DNA of 64,000 nucleotides from Salibacterium aidingense DSM 18341 (GTDB lineage Bacteria > Bacillota > Bacilli > Bacillales > Marinococcaceae): assembly GCF_000429685.1 (NCBI RefSeq), contig NZ_AUCI01000011.1:62001-126000 (forward strand). Reading direction: 5' to 3'. The notes under the pieces are model-generated. The model was not told the origin of the DNA, ran no database searches, and saw only the letters and a list, made by a program, of their open reading frames with translations. Position numbers and translations under genes: made by a program. Each line of letters opens with the position of its first letter. The stretch's first letter is position 1. Of this stretch, positions 9,475 to 18,346 are shown piece by piece.

Positions 9475-10977
9475 ATGGCAGCTGATTTAATAGCAGGTTT
9501 TTCTTCGATGTTCACTCCCTATAACATGCTGTTAATTGTAACAGGAGTGGCCATGGGACTGGTGTTTGGTTCAATTCCCGGTTTAACAGCGACAATGGCG
9601 GTGGCGATTTGTCTTCCGATCACATTTACGATGGATCCTGGCTCCGGCATGGCGCTGTTAATGGGATTATACATTGGCGGCGTCTCAGGCGGGCTCATTC
9701 CAGCCATCCTATTAAAACTGCCGGGAACCCCTTCGTCGATATCAAGTACATTTGACGGCTACCCTATGGCTCAAAAAGGGGAAGCAGGCAAAGCTTTTGG
9801 ACTAGCATTTGTTTTTTCGTTTCTTGGTGGGATATTGAGCATTACCGCTTTAATTTTAATATCTCCCCCATTAGCTGAATTTGCCTTACGATTCGGCCCA
9901 ATTGAATACTTTGCTATTACGATGTTCGCATTAACGCTGATTTCAAGTTTATCCGAGGGATCGATCGTAAAAGGCATGCTGAGTGCTTTACTTGGTATAT
10001 CGCTTGCTATGGTGGGGTCGGCCCCGATTGATTCCTTCCCGAGGTTTACCTTTGGCATGGGGCAGTTGGATGCTGGTTTCAATTTACTCCCAGCATTAAT
10101 AGGGTTATTCGCTGTGGGGGAGATATTAAATATCTCGGAACGGAAAATTAGTCCCTTAACAAAAGGGAACACCCCTCCCCCTAAAATGAAGGGATTTGGA
10201 TTTTCCCTTTCGGAATTTTTCAGTCAGGGCTGGAATTATTTACGCTCTAGTTTAATGGGAGTAGGCATTGGTATTTTACCAGGAATAGGAGGTGGTACAG
10301 CTAACATCATCGCTTATGCAACAGCTAAGAACCAATCCAGGTACCCTGAAAAATTTGGAACCGGAATCCCAGACGGCGTTGTCGCCTCGGAATCATCGAA
10401 TAACGCAGCGATTGGAGGAGCGCTTGTTCCATTAATGGCGCTCGGTATCCCGGGAGACACGGTAACAGCAATGCTGCTGGGCGGACTTGTCATTCATGGT
10501 ATCCAGCCGGGGCCGTTGTTTTTCACCAATGATACCGATATCGTTTATGGTATATTCGCAGCATTAATTATTGCTAATATTGCGATGTTTCTGTTTCTTT
10601 CTATGGGAATACGATTATTCGTAAAAATATTGAGCATTCCAAAGCACATATTACTTCCTATTATTCTAGTCCTTTGTGCGGTGGGAGCTTTTGCAGAAAA
10701 CAATCGTCTGTTTGATATTTGGGCTCTTTTATTTTTTGGGATACTTGGATATTTATTTCTTAAAGGTAAATTCCCTATAGCTCCTGCGATATTAGGATTT
10801 ATTCTGGGGCCGATAGCTGAAGAGAACTTGCGGAGGGGACTGCAGTTGACTCAGGAGAACTTTTGGCCGTTTTTAACGGAACCGATCGCAGCGGTATTCT
10901 GGATAATCGCACTGCTCTCTGTAGTGCTGAAAGGCTGGAAAAACTATCATCAAAAAAAATCCTTAGGAGGTACGTAA
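9475..10977 (+). CDS. tctA: Tripartite tricarboxylate transporter, large membrane subunit TctA
   Basis: 500 residues. The ATG at 9475 is chosen because AAGGAGGTG is well placed before it and overlaps the in-frame GTG at 9469. It has about 11-12 membrane segments and the family motifs GLVFGSIPGLTATM near residue 30 and GILPGIGGGTANI in the middle, the two inverted-repeat transport loops of TctA. It forms the permease that accepts solute from the TctC lipoprotein. In B. subtilis the glucarate locus uses the MFS carrier GudP instead, so this locus has a different uptake solution. Confidence 0.93.
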   Translation: MAADLIAGFSSMFTPYNMLLIVTGVAMGLVFGSIPGLTATMAVAICLPITFTMDPGSGMALLMGLYIGGVSGGLIPAILLKLPGTPSSISSTFDGYPMAQKGEAGKAFGLAFVFSFLGGILSITALILISPPLAEFALRFGPIEYFAITMFALTLISSLSEGSIVKGMLSALLGISLAMVGSAPIDSFPRFTFGMGQLDAGFNLLPALIGLFAVGEILNISERKISPLTKGNTPPPKMKGFGFSLSEFFSQGWNYLRSSLMGVGIGILPGIGGGTANIIAYATAKNQSRYPEKFGTGIPDGVVASESSNNAAIGGALVPLMALGIPGDTVTAMLLGGLVIHGIQPGPLFFTNDTDIVYGIFAALIIANIAMFLFLSMGIRLFVKILSIPKHILLPIILVLCAVGAFAENNRLFDIWALLFFGILGYLFLKGKFPIAPAILGFILGPIAEENLRRGLQLTQENFWPFLTEPIAAVFWIIALLSVVLKGWKNYHQKKSLGGT

Positions 10978-12021
10978 ATGAAGGTAAATAAGTGGAGATT
11001 TTTTATGGTATTGGCAGTTGCAGGTATGATTGCTTTCATGGCCGGATGCGGAGGGGACACCGCAGAAGACACAGGTGGAAGCAGCGCTGAGTCTGAGGAC
11101 AACAGCACAGATAGTGAAGACGCAGAAGCAAATGACAGCAGTTATCCAGAAGAATCTATTGAAGTTGTCGTCCCAGCCGGGGCAGGCGGTGATACAGACA
11201 GAAATACAAGGACATTAACACAGCATCTTGAAGGGGAGCTGGGTGTGGACCTTGTTGTTCAGAATGTCGAAGGTTCTGGGGGCAGTACCGGATCGAGTGA
11301 AATTTTAAATGCCGACCCGGATGGCTACAGAGTGCTGGCGTATCATGATGGAGCCCTTATTAATAAACTGCTTGGGCTGACCGATTATGAAGTGAACGAT
11401 TTTGAAGTTGCGGGTATCAGTGTGCTCGATCAAGGGAACTCCTTTTTGGTAAGCGGTGAATCAGAGTTTAATAGTTTAGAAGATATGGTGAAGTATGCGG
11501 AAGAAAATCCAGGGGAATTAGCAGTAGCCACCGAAACGGGTTCTTTCACTCACTTACAGCTGCTGGCCCTGCAGGAAGAAGCGGGTGTGGAATTTAATAT
11601 TGTTGATGCCGGCGGAGCCTCCGATAAAATCACGGCCCTGCTTGGCGGGCAGGTAGATGTCGTTCCTACTCAAATTGGTCTTGTCGGAGAATACATTGAA
11701 TCTGGTGAAATGAAAAGCCTCGGCGTTATGGCGGAAGAGAGACTGGAACAATTTCCGGAGGTTCCTACCTTTACCGAGCAGGGATATGATGTTCAGTTTG
11801 ACAAAATTTTCTTCTGGGCTTTTCCGCCTGAAACTCCTGAAAACATTGTGAACACTTTTTCTGAAGCGATGGAAACAGTGGTAACCGAAAATGAAGAGTA
11901 TAGAGAAGAAATTAATGGTCATGTCGTATCTCCTGAATATATGGGACCGGAAGAAGCTTCAGAATTTATTGCTGAAACCCAGAAACGGTATCAGGAAATT
12001 TATGAAAATAGCGAACAATAA
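10978..12021 (+). CDS. tctC: Tripartite tricarboxylate transporter, substrate-binding lipoprotein TctC
   Basis: 347 residues, with the ATG directly after the tctA stop and AGGAGGTAC inside the end of tctA. The N-terminus is a lipoprotein signal peptide with lipobox FMAGC (Cys24), followed by an acidic Ser/Asp linker and a Bug-family periplasmic-type domain (IEVVVPAGAGGDTDRN and GSGGSTG are the typical solute-carboxylate contact loops). It is anchored outside the membrane and delivers a carboxylated solute, probably an aldarate, to TctAB. Substrate is inferred only from context. Confidence 0.92.
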   Translation: MKVNKWRFFMVLAVAGMIAFMAGCGGDTAEDTGGSSAESEDNSTDSEDAEANDSSYPEESIEVVVPAGAGGDTDRNTRTLTQHLEGELGVDLVVQNVEGSGGSTGSSEILNADPDGYRVLAYHDGALINKLLGLTDYEVNDFEVAGISVLDQGNSFLVSGESEFNSLEDMVKYAEENPGELAVATETGSFTHLQLLALQEEAGVEFNIVDAGGASDKITALLGGQVDVVPTQIGLVGEYIESGEMKSLGVMAEERLEQFPEVPTFTEQGYDVQFDKIFFWAFPPETPENIVNTFSEAMETVVTENEEYREEINGHVVSPEYMGPEEASEFIAETQKRYQEIYENSEQ

Positions 12022-12075
12022 AAAACGTACTCTCGAAAGCAGTAATCGAAGGGGCAGGAAGAAAGGAAGGAACAA

Positions 12076-13122
12076 ATGAAATTTTATCCCGATCAGTTAG
12101 TAAGCTTTGTTTCGGACGTACTTCAAACCGTTGATCTATCAGCGGCGAACAGCTACATTGTGGCAGAAAGCCTGGTTTCTGCCAACGTTCGGGGCGTGGA
12201 TTCGCATGGGGTGACGAGAGTACCAATTTATATTAAAAGGCTTAAACACGGCATTGTTACCCCGAATCCGGATGTGAAAATGATTAAAGAAACAAATGCC
12301 GCTACGTTGATAGACGGTGATGACGGCATGGGACAGATCGTGGCAGAAAAAGCGGTATCGGAAGGAGTGAAAAAAGCAAAAGAACATGGTTCGGCCAACA
12401 TCGCTGTGACAAGGTCGACACACTTTGGCGCTGCCGGTTATTTTGTCAAAAAGGCACTGGAGGAAGATGTGATAGCCTTTGCTATGTCCAATGCCCCTGC
12501 CAATATGGCGCCTTGGGGCGGGGTAACTCCCTATTTCGGCACCAATCCCTATTCCTACGGCATCCCAGCTTCCAAACATTTTCCAATCGTTTTTGATATG
12601 GCGACCAGCGTGGTGGCCCGCGGTAAAATCATTTCCGCAGAACAACGGGGGGAAGACATTCCAGAAGGCTGGGCTATTGATAAAAAGGGACGGGCTACGA
12701 CAGATGCGAAAGAAGCGCTGGAGGGAACCGTACTGCCGTTTGGCGGACCGAAGGGATACGCGATGGCAGCCATGATTGATATCATGAGTGGGGTATTATC
12801 AGGTGCAGGGTTCGGCCCCCGGGTCCGTCATATTTATGGCGATTATGAAGCTCCCCAGAATGTCGGGCACTTCTTCCAGTTCATAGATGTTAATGCCTTT
12901 ATGCCCGCAGCGCAGTTTAAACAAAGAGTCGATCAAATGATAGAGGAAATCAAAGAAACAACCAAAGCCGAAAATGTGGAAGAAATATTTTTACCCGGGG
13001 AAATAGAAAGCAGAACCGAGCTGGAACGGAAACAGCATGGATTTGATATTGGGAAAGAAGTATACGAAGCATTAAATGAAACGGGAAAGGAGTGTGGAGT
13101 AAATATAGAAGAGTACCATTGA
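12076..13122 (+). CDS. Ldh2/YlbC-family malate/lactate-type dehydrogenase
   Basis: 348 residues, ATG after GAAAGGAAGGAAC. The family is the non-Rossmann NAD(P)-dependent 2-hydroxyacid oxidoreductases (malate/L-lactate, ureidoglycolate, 2,3-diketogulonate reductases). Landmarks are RGVDSHGVTR near residue 40, the STHFGAAGYF segment with the catalytic His, a FGTNPYS motif and GGPKGYAMA. It lies 54 bases after tctC, inside the aldarate locus, so it probably handles a hydroxy- or keto-diacid intermediate or an alternative substrate. The exact substrate is unknown. Confidence 0.88.
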   Translation: MKFYPDQLVSFVSDVLQTVDLSAANSYIVAESLVSANVRGVDSHGVTRVPIYIKRLKHGIVTPNPDVKMIKETNAATLIDGDDGMGQIVAEKAVSEGVKKAKEHGSANIAVTRSTHFGAAGYFVKKALEEDVIAFAMSNAPANMAPWGGVTPYFGTNPYSYGIPASKHFPIVFDMATSVVARGKIISAEQRGEDIPEGWAIDKKGRATTDAKEALEGTVLPFGGPKGYAMAAMIDIMSGVLSGAGFGPRVRHIYGDYEAPQNVGHFFQFIDVNAFMPAAQFKQRVDQMIEEIKETTKAENVEEIFLPGEIESRTELERKQHGFDIGKEVYEALNETGKECGVNIEEYH

Positions 13123-13128
13123 TGACAC

Positions 13129-13168
13129 AGCGCTGTTTTCCGTTAAAGGGGAACAGTGCTCTCCTTTT
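13129..13168 (+). terminator. Terminator-like hairpin after the Ldh2-family gene
   Basis: AGCGCTGTTTTCC pairs with GGGGAACAGTGCT (G-U pairs allowed) around the 6-base loop GTTAAA, followed by CTCCTTTT. The stem is strong and the U-tract weak, so it is probably a partial terminator between the transporter operon and the permease-like gene. Confidence 0.5.
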
Positions 13169-13201
13169 GAATAGATCTTCGATGAAAATGGGGTACAAAC
13201 G

Positions 13202-14548
13202 ATGGCACGTATCAAGAGAGGCTTTCTATTACTGATGTGTTTTGTTTATTTTATAGATGCCTTTTCCCTTTCCTCTCTCGTTCACACGCTTTTAATCTTT
13301 ATTGTCTGCATAACATTTCTATTATCGATCACCACGGTAGATAAGAAGACGATGGTCATGGGCGGTATCCTGTTTGTTTCCGGGATTGTAATGAACATCA
13401 TAGTAAATGGAGAAGCGGTAATCAGCACGATGGGAGAAATGCTGCAAAATCTGCCTTTGCTGGTATTAATGACGCTTTCTCCCTTATTAGCGATCCCTTT
13501 AAAAAACAGTGGATATATTGATTCGATTCAGCGTTATTTAAAGCAGGTAAAAGACACGCCCCACAAACTATTTACAGGCTTAACTTCTGTTCTGTTCCTC
13601 ATCACTCCTGTCTTAAGCCTCGGTTCTGTACGCATTCTTCATGAAATACTGCAGGATAACAAATTCGAACCAGCGTTTCTGGCAAGAGCCTATTTTGTCG
13701 GCTTTTCTACAGCGATGGTGTGGTCTCCTTATTTCGGTTCCGTTGCCCTGTCTTTATATTATTTGGAAATACCATTCAGTCGTTATATTTTATTTGGTCT
13801 TCTTTTAGCATGTCTTCAGCTGGCGGTGGGAAATCTTATCTTCTTTTTATTTCAGTATAAACAGAAAGAAAAGCAGGCTGAGGAAAAGCAGCGTTCGGAA
13901 CCAATGCTGGCTCTGCTTTTGAAAATAGTGGCGTTACTGGCTGCGTTAATTGGGACACTCGTCTGGATCGAGTCATGGACCCAGCTTTCCATGCTGCTTT
14001 TAGTCAGTTTGACGTCGGTAATCATTCCTATGCTGTGGGCTCTTATAACCCGGAAGTGGAAGCTTTTCTGCAGTCATGTTAAAACGTTTGTGAAGAATAT
14101 GGATCACAGCATTAATACAGAAACGGTGTTGTTTTTAAGTGCCGGTTTGTTCGGGGCCGCTGTGGCCGCTTCTCCATTTTCCGACGTTATTCAGCAAATG
14201 TTTGAAGCCGTTTCTTCGATTTCCTTTTTGCTGGTGGCCACCTTCATCATCCTGTTAGTTATTGGTTTAGCCTTTATCGGTGTTCATCAGATCATTACTG
14301 TGCCTGTTCTGGCTATGCAGATCACCCCGGAAACACTCGGAACTGACCCAATTTCACTAATTGTCGTTTTATTACTTGCCTGGTTTATGGCAGCGATTAT
14401 CAGCCCGTTCAACGCCATTACCATTTTTATATCCAACGTGGTTCATCGAAGTACACTCACCGTGGGGTTACGGTGGAACGGGCTGTATATTGCTTCGATG
14501 TATGCGGCCGGAATGATGTATGTGTCCATCCTGCACTATATTTTGTAA
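13202..14548 (+). CDS. Polytopic membrane protein, probable transporter of unknown substrate
   Basis: 448 residues starting at an ATG with a weak ribosome site (AATGGGGTAC). About 11-12 hydrophobic segments alternate with short loops, and one longer charged cytoplasmic loop (KQKEKQAEEKQ) sits near residue 225. The arrangement resembles two-halved anion permeases of the ion-transporter superfamily, with re-entrant-like segments (FSTAMVWSPYFG and ISPFNAITIFIS). I cannot assign a family with certainty. It lies between an Ldh2-type dehydrogenase and a second enolase-superfamily dehydratase, so uptake of a sugar acid is the natural guess. Confidence 0.7.
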   Translation: MARIKRGFLLLMCFVYFIDAFSLSSLVHTLLIFIVCITFLLSITTVDKKTMVMGGILFVSGIVMNIIVNGEAVISTMGEMLQNLPLLVLMTLSPLLAIPLKNSGYIDSIQRYLKQVKDTPHKLFTGLTSVLFLITPVLSLGSVRILHEILQDNKFEPAFLARAYFVGFSTAMVWSPYFGSVALSLYYLEIPFSRYILFGLLLACLQLAVGNLIFFLFQYKQKEKQAEEKQRSEPMLALLLKIVALLAALIGTLVWIESWTQLSMLLLVSLTSVIIPMLWALITRKWKLFCSHVKTFVKNMDHSINTETVLFLSAGLFGAAVAASPFSDVIQQMFEAVSSISFLLVATFIILLVIGLAFIGVHQIITVPVLAMQITPETLGTDPISLIVVLLLAWFMAAIISPFNAITIFISNVVHRSTLTVGLRWNGLYIASMYAAGMMYVSILHYIL

Positions 14549-14566
14549 GGCAGAGGAGGGAATCGT

Positions 14567-15769
14567 TTGTATATTACGAAGATAGAATCGTACCGGATGA
14601 CCGGTCATCCAAGAGAATTACTCGTACAGATTCACACGAACGAGGGAATAACCGGACTTGGCGAAACAAATGCTAAACCGTCTCCAGTGCAGGAGATGAT
14701 TCATACGATTGGTGCCGATCTGCTTCTAGGCAGAAATCCGCTGGATATTGAAGCGATTTGGTCTTCCTTTTACCAGACGTTTAACCATCATGGATCCTCT
14801 GGATCAGAAATGAGAGCCCTCAGTGCGATAGATATCGCCCTTTGGGATATTTTGGGTAAGGTGAGCCATCTTCCACTTTACAGACTGCTCGGCGGGGCTT
14901 CCCGGAAAAAAGTACAAGTATACAACACTTGTGTCGGTTATTTAAATAATAAGGATAGAGACCGGTTTATAAACGAGCCGGAAACGTTAGCAGAGGAATT
15001 TTTGGAAAAAGGGATAAACACATTAAAAATCTGGCCTTACGATGAATTAAGCAAAGAATATCAAGGAAATTATATTTCCCCTTCGTCTGTAAAAAAGGGG
15101 GCAGAGCCGTTTCGAAAAATCAAAAATGCGTTTGGCGGGGACATCGAGCTGGCCCTGGAAGGACACGGCAGGTGGAACCTCCCCAGCGCCATCCGTATTG
15201 CAGAAGAATTACAACCCTATCAGGTATGCTGGCTGGAAGATTTAACCTTGGTGGATAATCTGGAAACGATAAAAAAGCTGAAGCAGTCGACGACGCTTCC
15301 TGTCGCTGCAAGTGAACGTTTGTTTACAAGATTTGAATACGATCAACTGCTGAAAACCGGTGCCGCTGATATCGTCATCGCTGATCCGGCATGGACCGGC
15401 GGCATTAGTGAGGTCAAGAAAATTTCGGCAATGACCGAGGTGCAGCATCTGCCGTTTGCTCCTCATAACTGCGGCGGTCCCGTTCTGCATTCGGTCAACA
15501 CTCATATTTGCTGCAACATTCCGAATCTGTGGATGATGGAAACAGTAAGAGCTTTTTATGAGACATATTACACGGAGGTTGTGACAGAAATTCCTGAAGT
15601 AAAACAGGGATATATTCAACCACTGGAAAAGCCCGGCCACGGTATAGAACTAAGAAAAGAATTCTTTCAACGTCCGGACCTTGTGCAAAGAGTGTCGGAG
15701 ACGAAGGAAGCAGATGGAGAACAACAAGTATATAATACCTCTGGGACAGGGGACCCCTGGAAGCGGTGA
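14567..15769 (+). CDS. Mandelate racemase/muconate lactonizing enzyme family dehydratase
   Basis: 400 residues from a TTG with GAGGAGGG upstream and 18 bases after the permease stop. Enolase superfamily: GLGETNAKP near residue 30, the DIALWDILGK helix, TLKIWPYD at the first catalytic-Lys region, metal-ligand strands LALEGHGRW, CWLEDLT and AASERL, and the catalytic His in FAPHNCGGP. This pattern fits the MR/D-galactonate dehydratase-like branch and not the glucarate dehydratase branch, so the locus has two different acid-sugar dehydratases. The exact sugar acid cannot be read. The last 20 or so residues after the barrel are atypical and may be a local extension. Confidence 0.86.
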   Translation: MYITKIESYRMTGHPRELLVQIHTNEGITGLGETNAKPSPVQEMIHTIGADLLLGRNPLDIEAIWSSFYQTFNHHGSSGSEMRALSAIDIALWDILGKVSHLPLYRLLGGASRKKVQVYNTCVGYLNNKDRDRFINEPETLAEEFLEKGINTLKIWPYDELSKEYQGNYISPSSVKKGAEPFRKIKNAFGGDIELALEGHGRWNLPSAIRIAEELQPYQVCWLEDLTLVDNLETIKKLKQSTTLPVAASERLFTRFEYDQLLKTGAADIVIADPAWTGGISEVKKISAMTEVQHLPFAPHNCGGPVLHSVNTHICCNIPNLWMMETVRAFYETYYTEVVTEIPEVKQGYIQPLEKPGHGIELRKEFFQRPDLVQRVSETKEADGEQQVYNTSGTGDPWKR

Positions 15770-15777
15770 GGAGAAAG

Positions 15778-15814
15778 AAGGAGGCCGGATAAAGGAAGCC
15801 GGCATCCTTTTTTT
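15778..15814 (+). terminator. Rho-independent terminator of the aldarate locus
   Basis: AAGGAGGCCGG and CCGGCATCCTT form an 11-bp stem with one mismatch around a 10-base loop, followed immediately by seven T residues. It sits 9 bases past the stop of the last locus gene. Confidence 0.85.
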
Positions 15815-15827
15815 GAAGATTGGCGGT

Positions 15828-16010
15828 GGCGGACATCTGTTCCGTTATATGAGGAAATCCCCCTGTATTTAACCAACTTTCGGACATTTAATACCTTATT
15901 TGCTTTTTTCTTAACAAATACAAACAGGTTTTTGCCGATTAGAGGAATAGATGTCCGAAACACCTTTAAAAAACCGGAATTTGGGAGAAATAACGGAATA
16001 AATGTCCGCC
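15828..16010. repeat. Nested inverted repeats, MITE- or REP-like element
   Basis: An outer pair of 21-base arms (15828-15848 and 15990-16010) is inverted with 19 of 21 matches. An inner pair (15878-15893 and 15945-15960) is inverted over TTTCGGACAT. All four arms carry CGGACATYT. The 183-base block has no coding potential and fills the gap between the terminator at 15814 and the convergent aldo/keto reductase stop. Terminal inverted repeats of this size suggest a non-autonomous mobile or palindromic repeat element; its right arm ends 11 bases from the reductase stop. Confidence 0.6.
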
Positions 16011-16020
16011 TGGGACAGCG

Positions 16021-16992
16021 TTACAGTTTCAGTTCTTCCAGCTCTTTCAGAATTTCTTCGATTTCATCCAGAATATCATCATTCAGCTCGACTTCTGTTG
16101 CCTTCAGGTTCTCTTCGAGCTGGGACGGACGGCTGGCTCCGACGATGGCGGAGCTGACTCCGGGCTGGCGCAGAATCCAGGCAAGGGCAAGCTGGGAAAG
16201 TTTGATGTTCAATTCATCCTGGGCGATTTTTTCGAGCCGGGCGACTTGTTCAAGAATCGGCTCAGCGAGGAACCCGCTGACAAATTTTCCGATGTCTTCA
16301 TGTGCGGCGCGGCTGTCGGCCGGGTATTTTTCTTTGGGCTTGTACTTACCGGTGAGTACTCCCTGGGCGAGCGGGGAAAAGACGACCTGGCCGAGGCCGT
16401 ATTTCTGGCTGACCGGAAGGACTTCTTTTTCAATATAGCGCCGAATCATATTGTAAATCGGCTGATTAGATACCGGAGGATTCAAGTTCCGGTCTTTTGC
16501 AGTGTGTACCGCATCGGTGATTTGCGCGGCGGACCATTCGCTGAAACCGTAATAGAGTATTTTCCCCTGCTTAACCAGGTCATCGAGCGCCATTAAAGTT
16601 TCGTCGACGGGCGTTTCTGTATCATAGCGGTGGCACTGGTAGAGGTCAATATAGTCTGCTCCCAGACGCTGCAGGCTGGCATCGCACTGTTCGATAATAT
16701 GTTTGCGGGAGAGACCTTTATCGTTGGGACCGTCGCCCATGGGGAAATAAACTTTGGTCGCGAGCACATAGCTGTCACGTTTAAACTCCTGAAGCGTTTT
16801 TCCGACGACTTTCTCCGCCTCTCCGCGGTTGTACACATTCGCGGTGTCGAAAAAATTAACGCCGTTGTGGTAGGCGGTGCGGATGATATCGGCAGCATTG
16901 CTGTCTTCCACCGTCGAACCGTAGGTCAGCCAGCTGCCGAGCCCGATTTCACTTACTTTGAGACCGCTGTTTCCAAGTCTGCGATATTGCAT
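16021..16992 (-). CDS. Aldo/keto reductase
   Basis: 323 residues, ATG after AAAGGAGGAATC. NADPH-dependent (beta/alpha)8 reductase of the Kv-beta/YghZ-like AKR group. The catalytic tetrad is visible as Asp in FFDTANVY, Tyr in the same motif, Lys in LATKVYFP and His in YQCHRYD. The C-terminal cofactor loop reads SAIVGASRPSQLEEN. It reduces small aldehydes or ketones. It lies 14 bases downstream of an epimerase-like gene on the same strand, suggesting a two-gene operon divergent from the HxlR regulator gene. Confidence 0.9.
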   Translation of the reverse strand: MQYRRLGNSGLKVSEIGLGSWLTYGSTVEDSNAADIIRTAYHNGVNFFDTANVYNRGEAEKVVGKTLQEFKRDSYVLATKVYFPMGDGPNDKGLSRKHIIEQCDASLQRLGADYIDLYQCHRYDTETPVDETLMALDDLVKQGKILYYGFSEWSAAQITDAVHTAKDRNLNPPVSNQPIYNMIRRYIEKEVLPVSQKYGLGQVVFSPLAQGVLTGKYKPKEKYPADSRAAHEDIGKFVSGFLAEPILEQVARLEKIAQDELNIKLSQLALAWILRQPGVSSAIVGASRPSQLEENLKATEVELNDDILDEIEEILKELEELKL

Positions 16993-17006
16993 GGTAGATT
17001 CCTCCT

Positions 17007-17858
17007 TTATTGTAACGATACATGATCACGCCAAAAATGAACAGGCTTCCAGCCAAGCAATTTTTTGGCTTTTTCATTGCTTACTAAGGTCTGATACTGA
17101 TCAATCGGCCCGCGGATATCAGTCACTTCGGGAAATTGGCTTGTCATCAGTTCTTTGCTCGGAATATCCATGCTGGTGTCGTCGGCAGTAATGTTCAGTG
17201 CTGCCGTCCCGAGACCGTCTTTCTCCACCGCAAGCCTGTAGGCTGATGCCGCATCCCGGCTGTCAATGTAGCTCCAGAGGATGGGGGCGCGCTTAGAAGC
17301 ATCATGTATAAAGGACGGGAAGTTCTCATACTTCACTGGAGAAATCACATTGCCGAGACGCAGTGATACAATCTGCATCCCGCTTCGGCGGTGAACGGCT
17401 TCAGCGGTTTGTTCATTGACTATTTTAGAGAGGCCGTAACTGTCCTCGGGAAGCTGCGGATGATCTTCATCGACAGGAACATACTGCGGCTCCAGGCCAT
17501 TCTTAGAAAAAACGATGCCGTACGATGATTCGCTCGAAGTAATAGCTGCTTTGCGGATCCCTAGATGTTCCGCGGCTTCGAGTATATTGTACGTGGCCAT
17601 GACGTTATTTTGAAAGGTCACTTCGTTGGGATGGGAATAGGCGACGGGAATAGCAGCTAGATGGACGACCGCATCAGCACCTTCCAGCACTCCGTAAACC
17701 TGCCCGAGATCCGTCAAATCAGTAATGACGGTGCGACAAAGGGGCTGATCCGGTTTGATGCTCTCTGCGTTTATGACTTCATACTCATGGTCCAGGAATT
17801 CCTGCACCACAGAAGGGCCAAGCAAACCGCTTCCTCCGGTAATAACAACTTTTCTCAA
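17007..17858 (-). CDS. NAD-dependent epimerase/dehydratase family protein
   Basis: 283 residues from a TTG with AAAGGAGG at ideal distance. Extended SDR fold: GGSGLLG nucleotide-binding motif at the N-terminus, VVHLAAIP, the active-site Ser in TSSESSYG and the YGLSK (YxxxK) pair, then LRLGNV and DSRDAASA. The substrate may be a nucleotide sugar or a uronate-type sugar acid; nothing in the sequence decides this. Cotranscribed with the aldo/keto reductase. Confidence 0.85.
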   Translation of the reverse strand: MRKVVITGGSGLLGPSVVQEFLDHEYEVINAESIKPDQPLCRTVITDLTDLGQVYGVLEGADAVVHLAAIPVAYSHPNEVTFQNNVMATYNILEAAEHLGIRKAAITSSESSYGIVFSKNGLEPQYVPVDEDHPQLPEDSYGLSKIVNEQTAEAVHRRSGMQIVSLRLGNVISPVKYENFPSFIHDASKRAPILWSYIDSRDAASAYRLAVEKDGLGTAALNITADDTSMDIPSKELMTSQFPEVTDIRGPIDQYQTLVSNEKAKKLLGWKPVHFWRDHVSLQ

Positions 17859-18003
17859 ACGATTCGACCTCCTTTTCTATTTTTATCTTATAGAGAAAGC
17901 GGTAACATTTGAAGAAGTGAATTTTTTTATATATAATGAACGGAAATGAACTTAGTATTATTTTTATAGTTAGTATAAAGGAGATAGAAAAGGAGGGAAC
18001 CTC

Positions 18004-18327
18004 ATGGCTACACAGGATCCGGAACTTGCCGGTGTCGAATGTTCGATTGAAAAAGCCTTGGATGTGATCGGCGGCAAATGGTCCTTTCTTGTATTGAAAG
18101 AATTATTTGAAGGAACACGGCGGTTCAACGAGATAAAAAGGGCTATTTCTACGATCAGCCCAAAAGCTTTGACGGACACCCTCCGCCACCTCGAAGAACA
18201 TAACATCTTAACTCGCAAGGTGTACCCGACAGTCCCGCCCAAAGTAGAATATACCCTAACGGAAAAAGGCCAGGAACTGCACAAAATTACGAAGGAAATG
18301 AAGCTCTGGGCAGCGAAATGGACGTGA
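18004..18327 (+). CDS. HxlR family transcriptional regulator
   Basis: 107 residues, ATG after AAGGAGGG. A single winged-helix HxlR domain: a Cys in the VECSIEKAL start, IGGKWSFLVLKEL, the recognition helix region STISPKALTDTLRHLEE (landmark ISPKALTDTL) and the wing with TVPPKVEYTLTEKG. Family members sense electrophiles, quinones or aldehydes, often through that N-terminal Cys. It is divergent from the epimerase and reductase genes, which it may control. A direct repeat TTAGTAT lies in the 145-base gap. Confidence 0.9.
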   Translation: MATQDPELAGVECSIEKALDVIGGKWSFLVLKELFEGTRRFNEIKRAISTISPKALTDTLRHLEEHNILTRKVYPTVPPKVEYTLTEKGQELHKITKEMKLWAAKWT

Positions 18328-18346
18328 AATCTTAGGAGGTGGTTTT

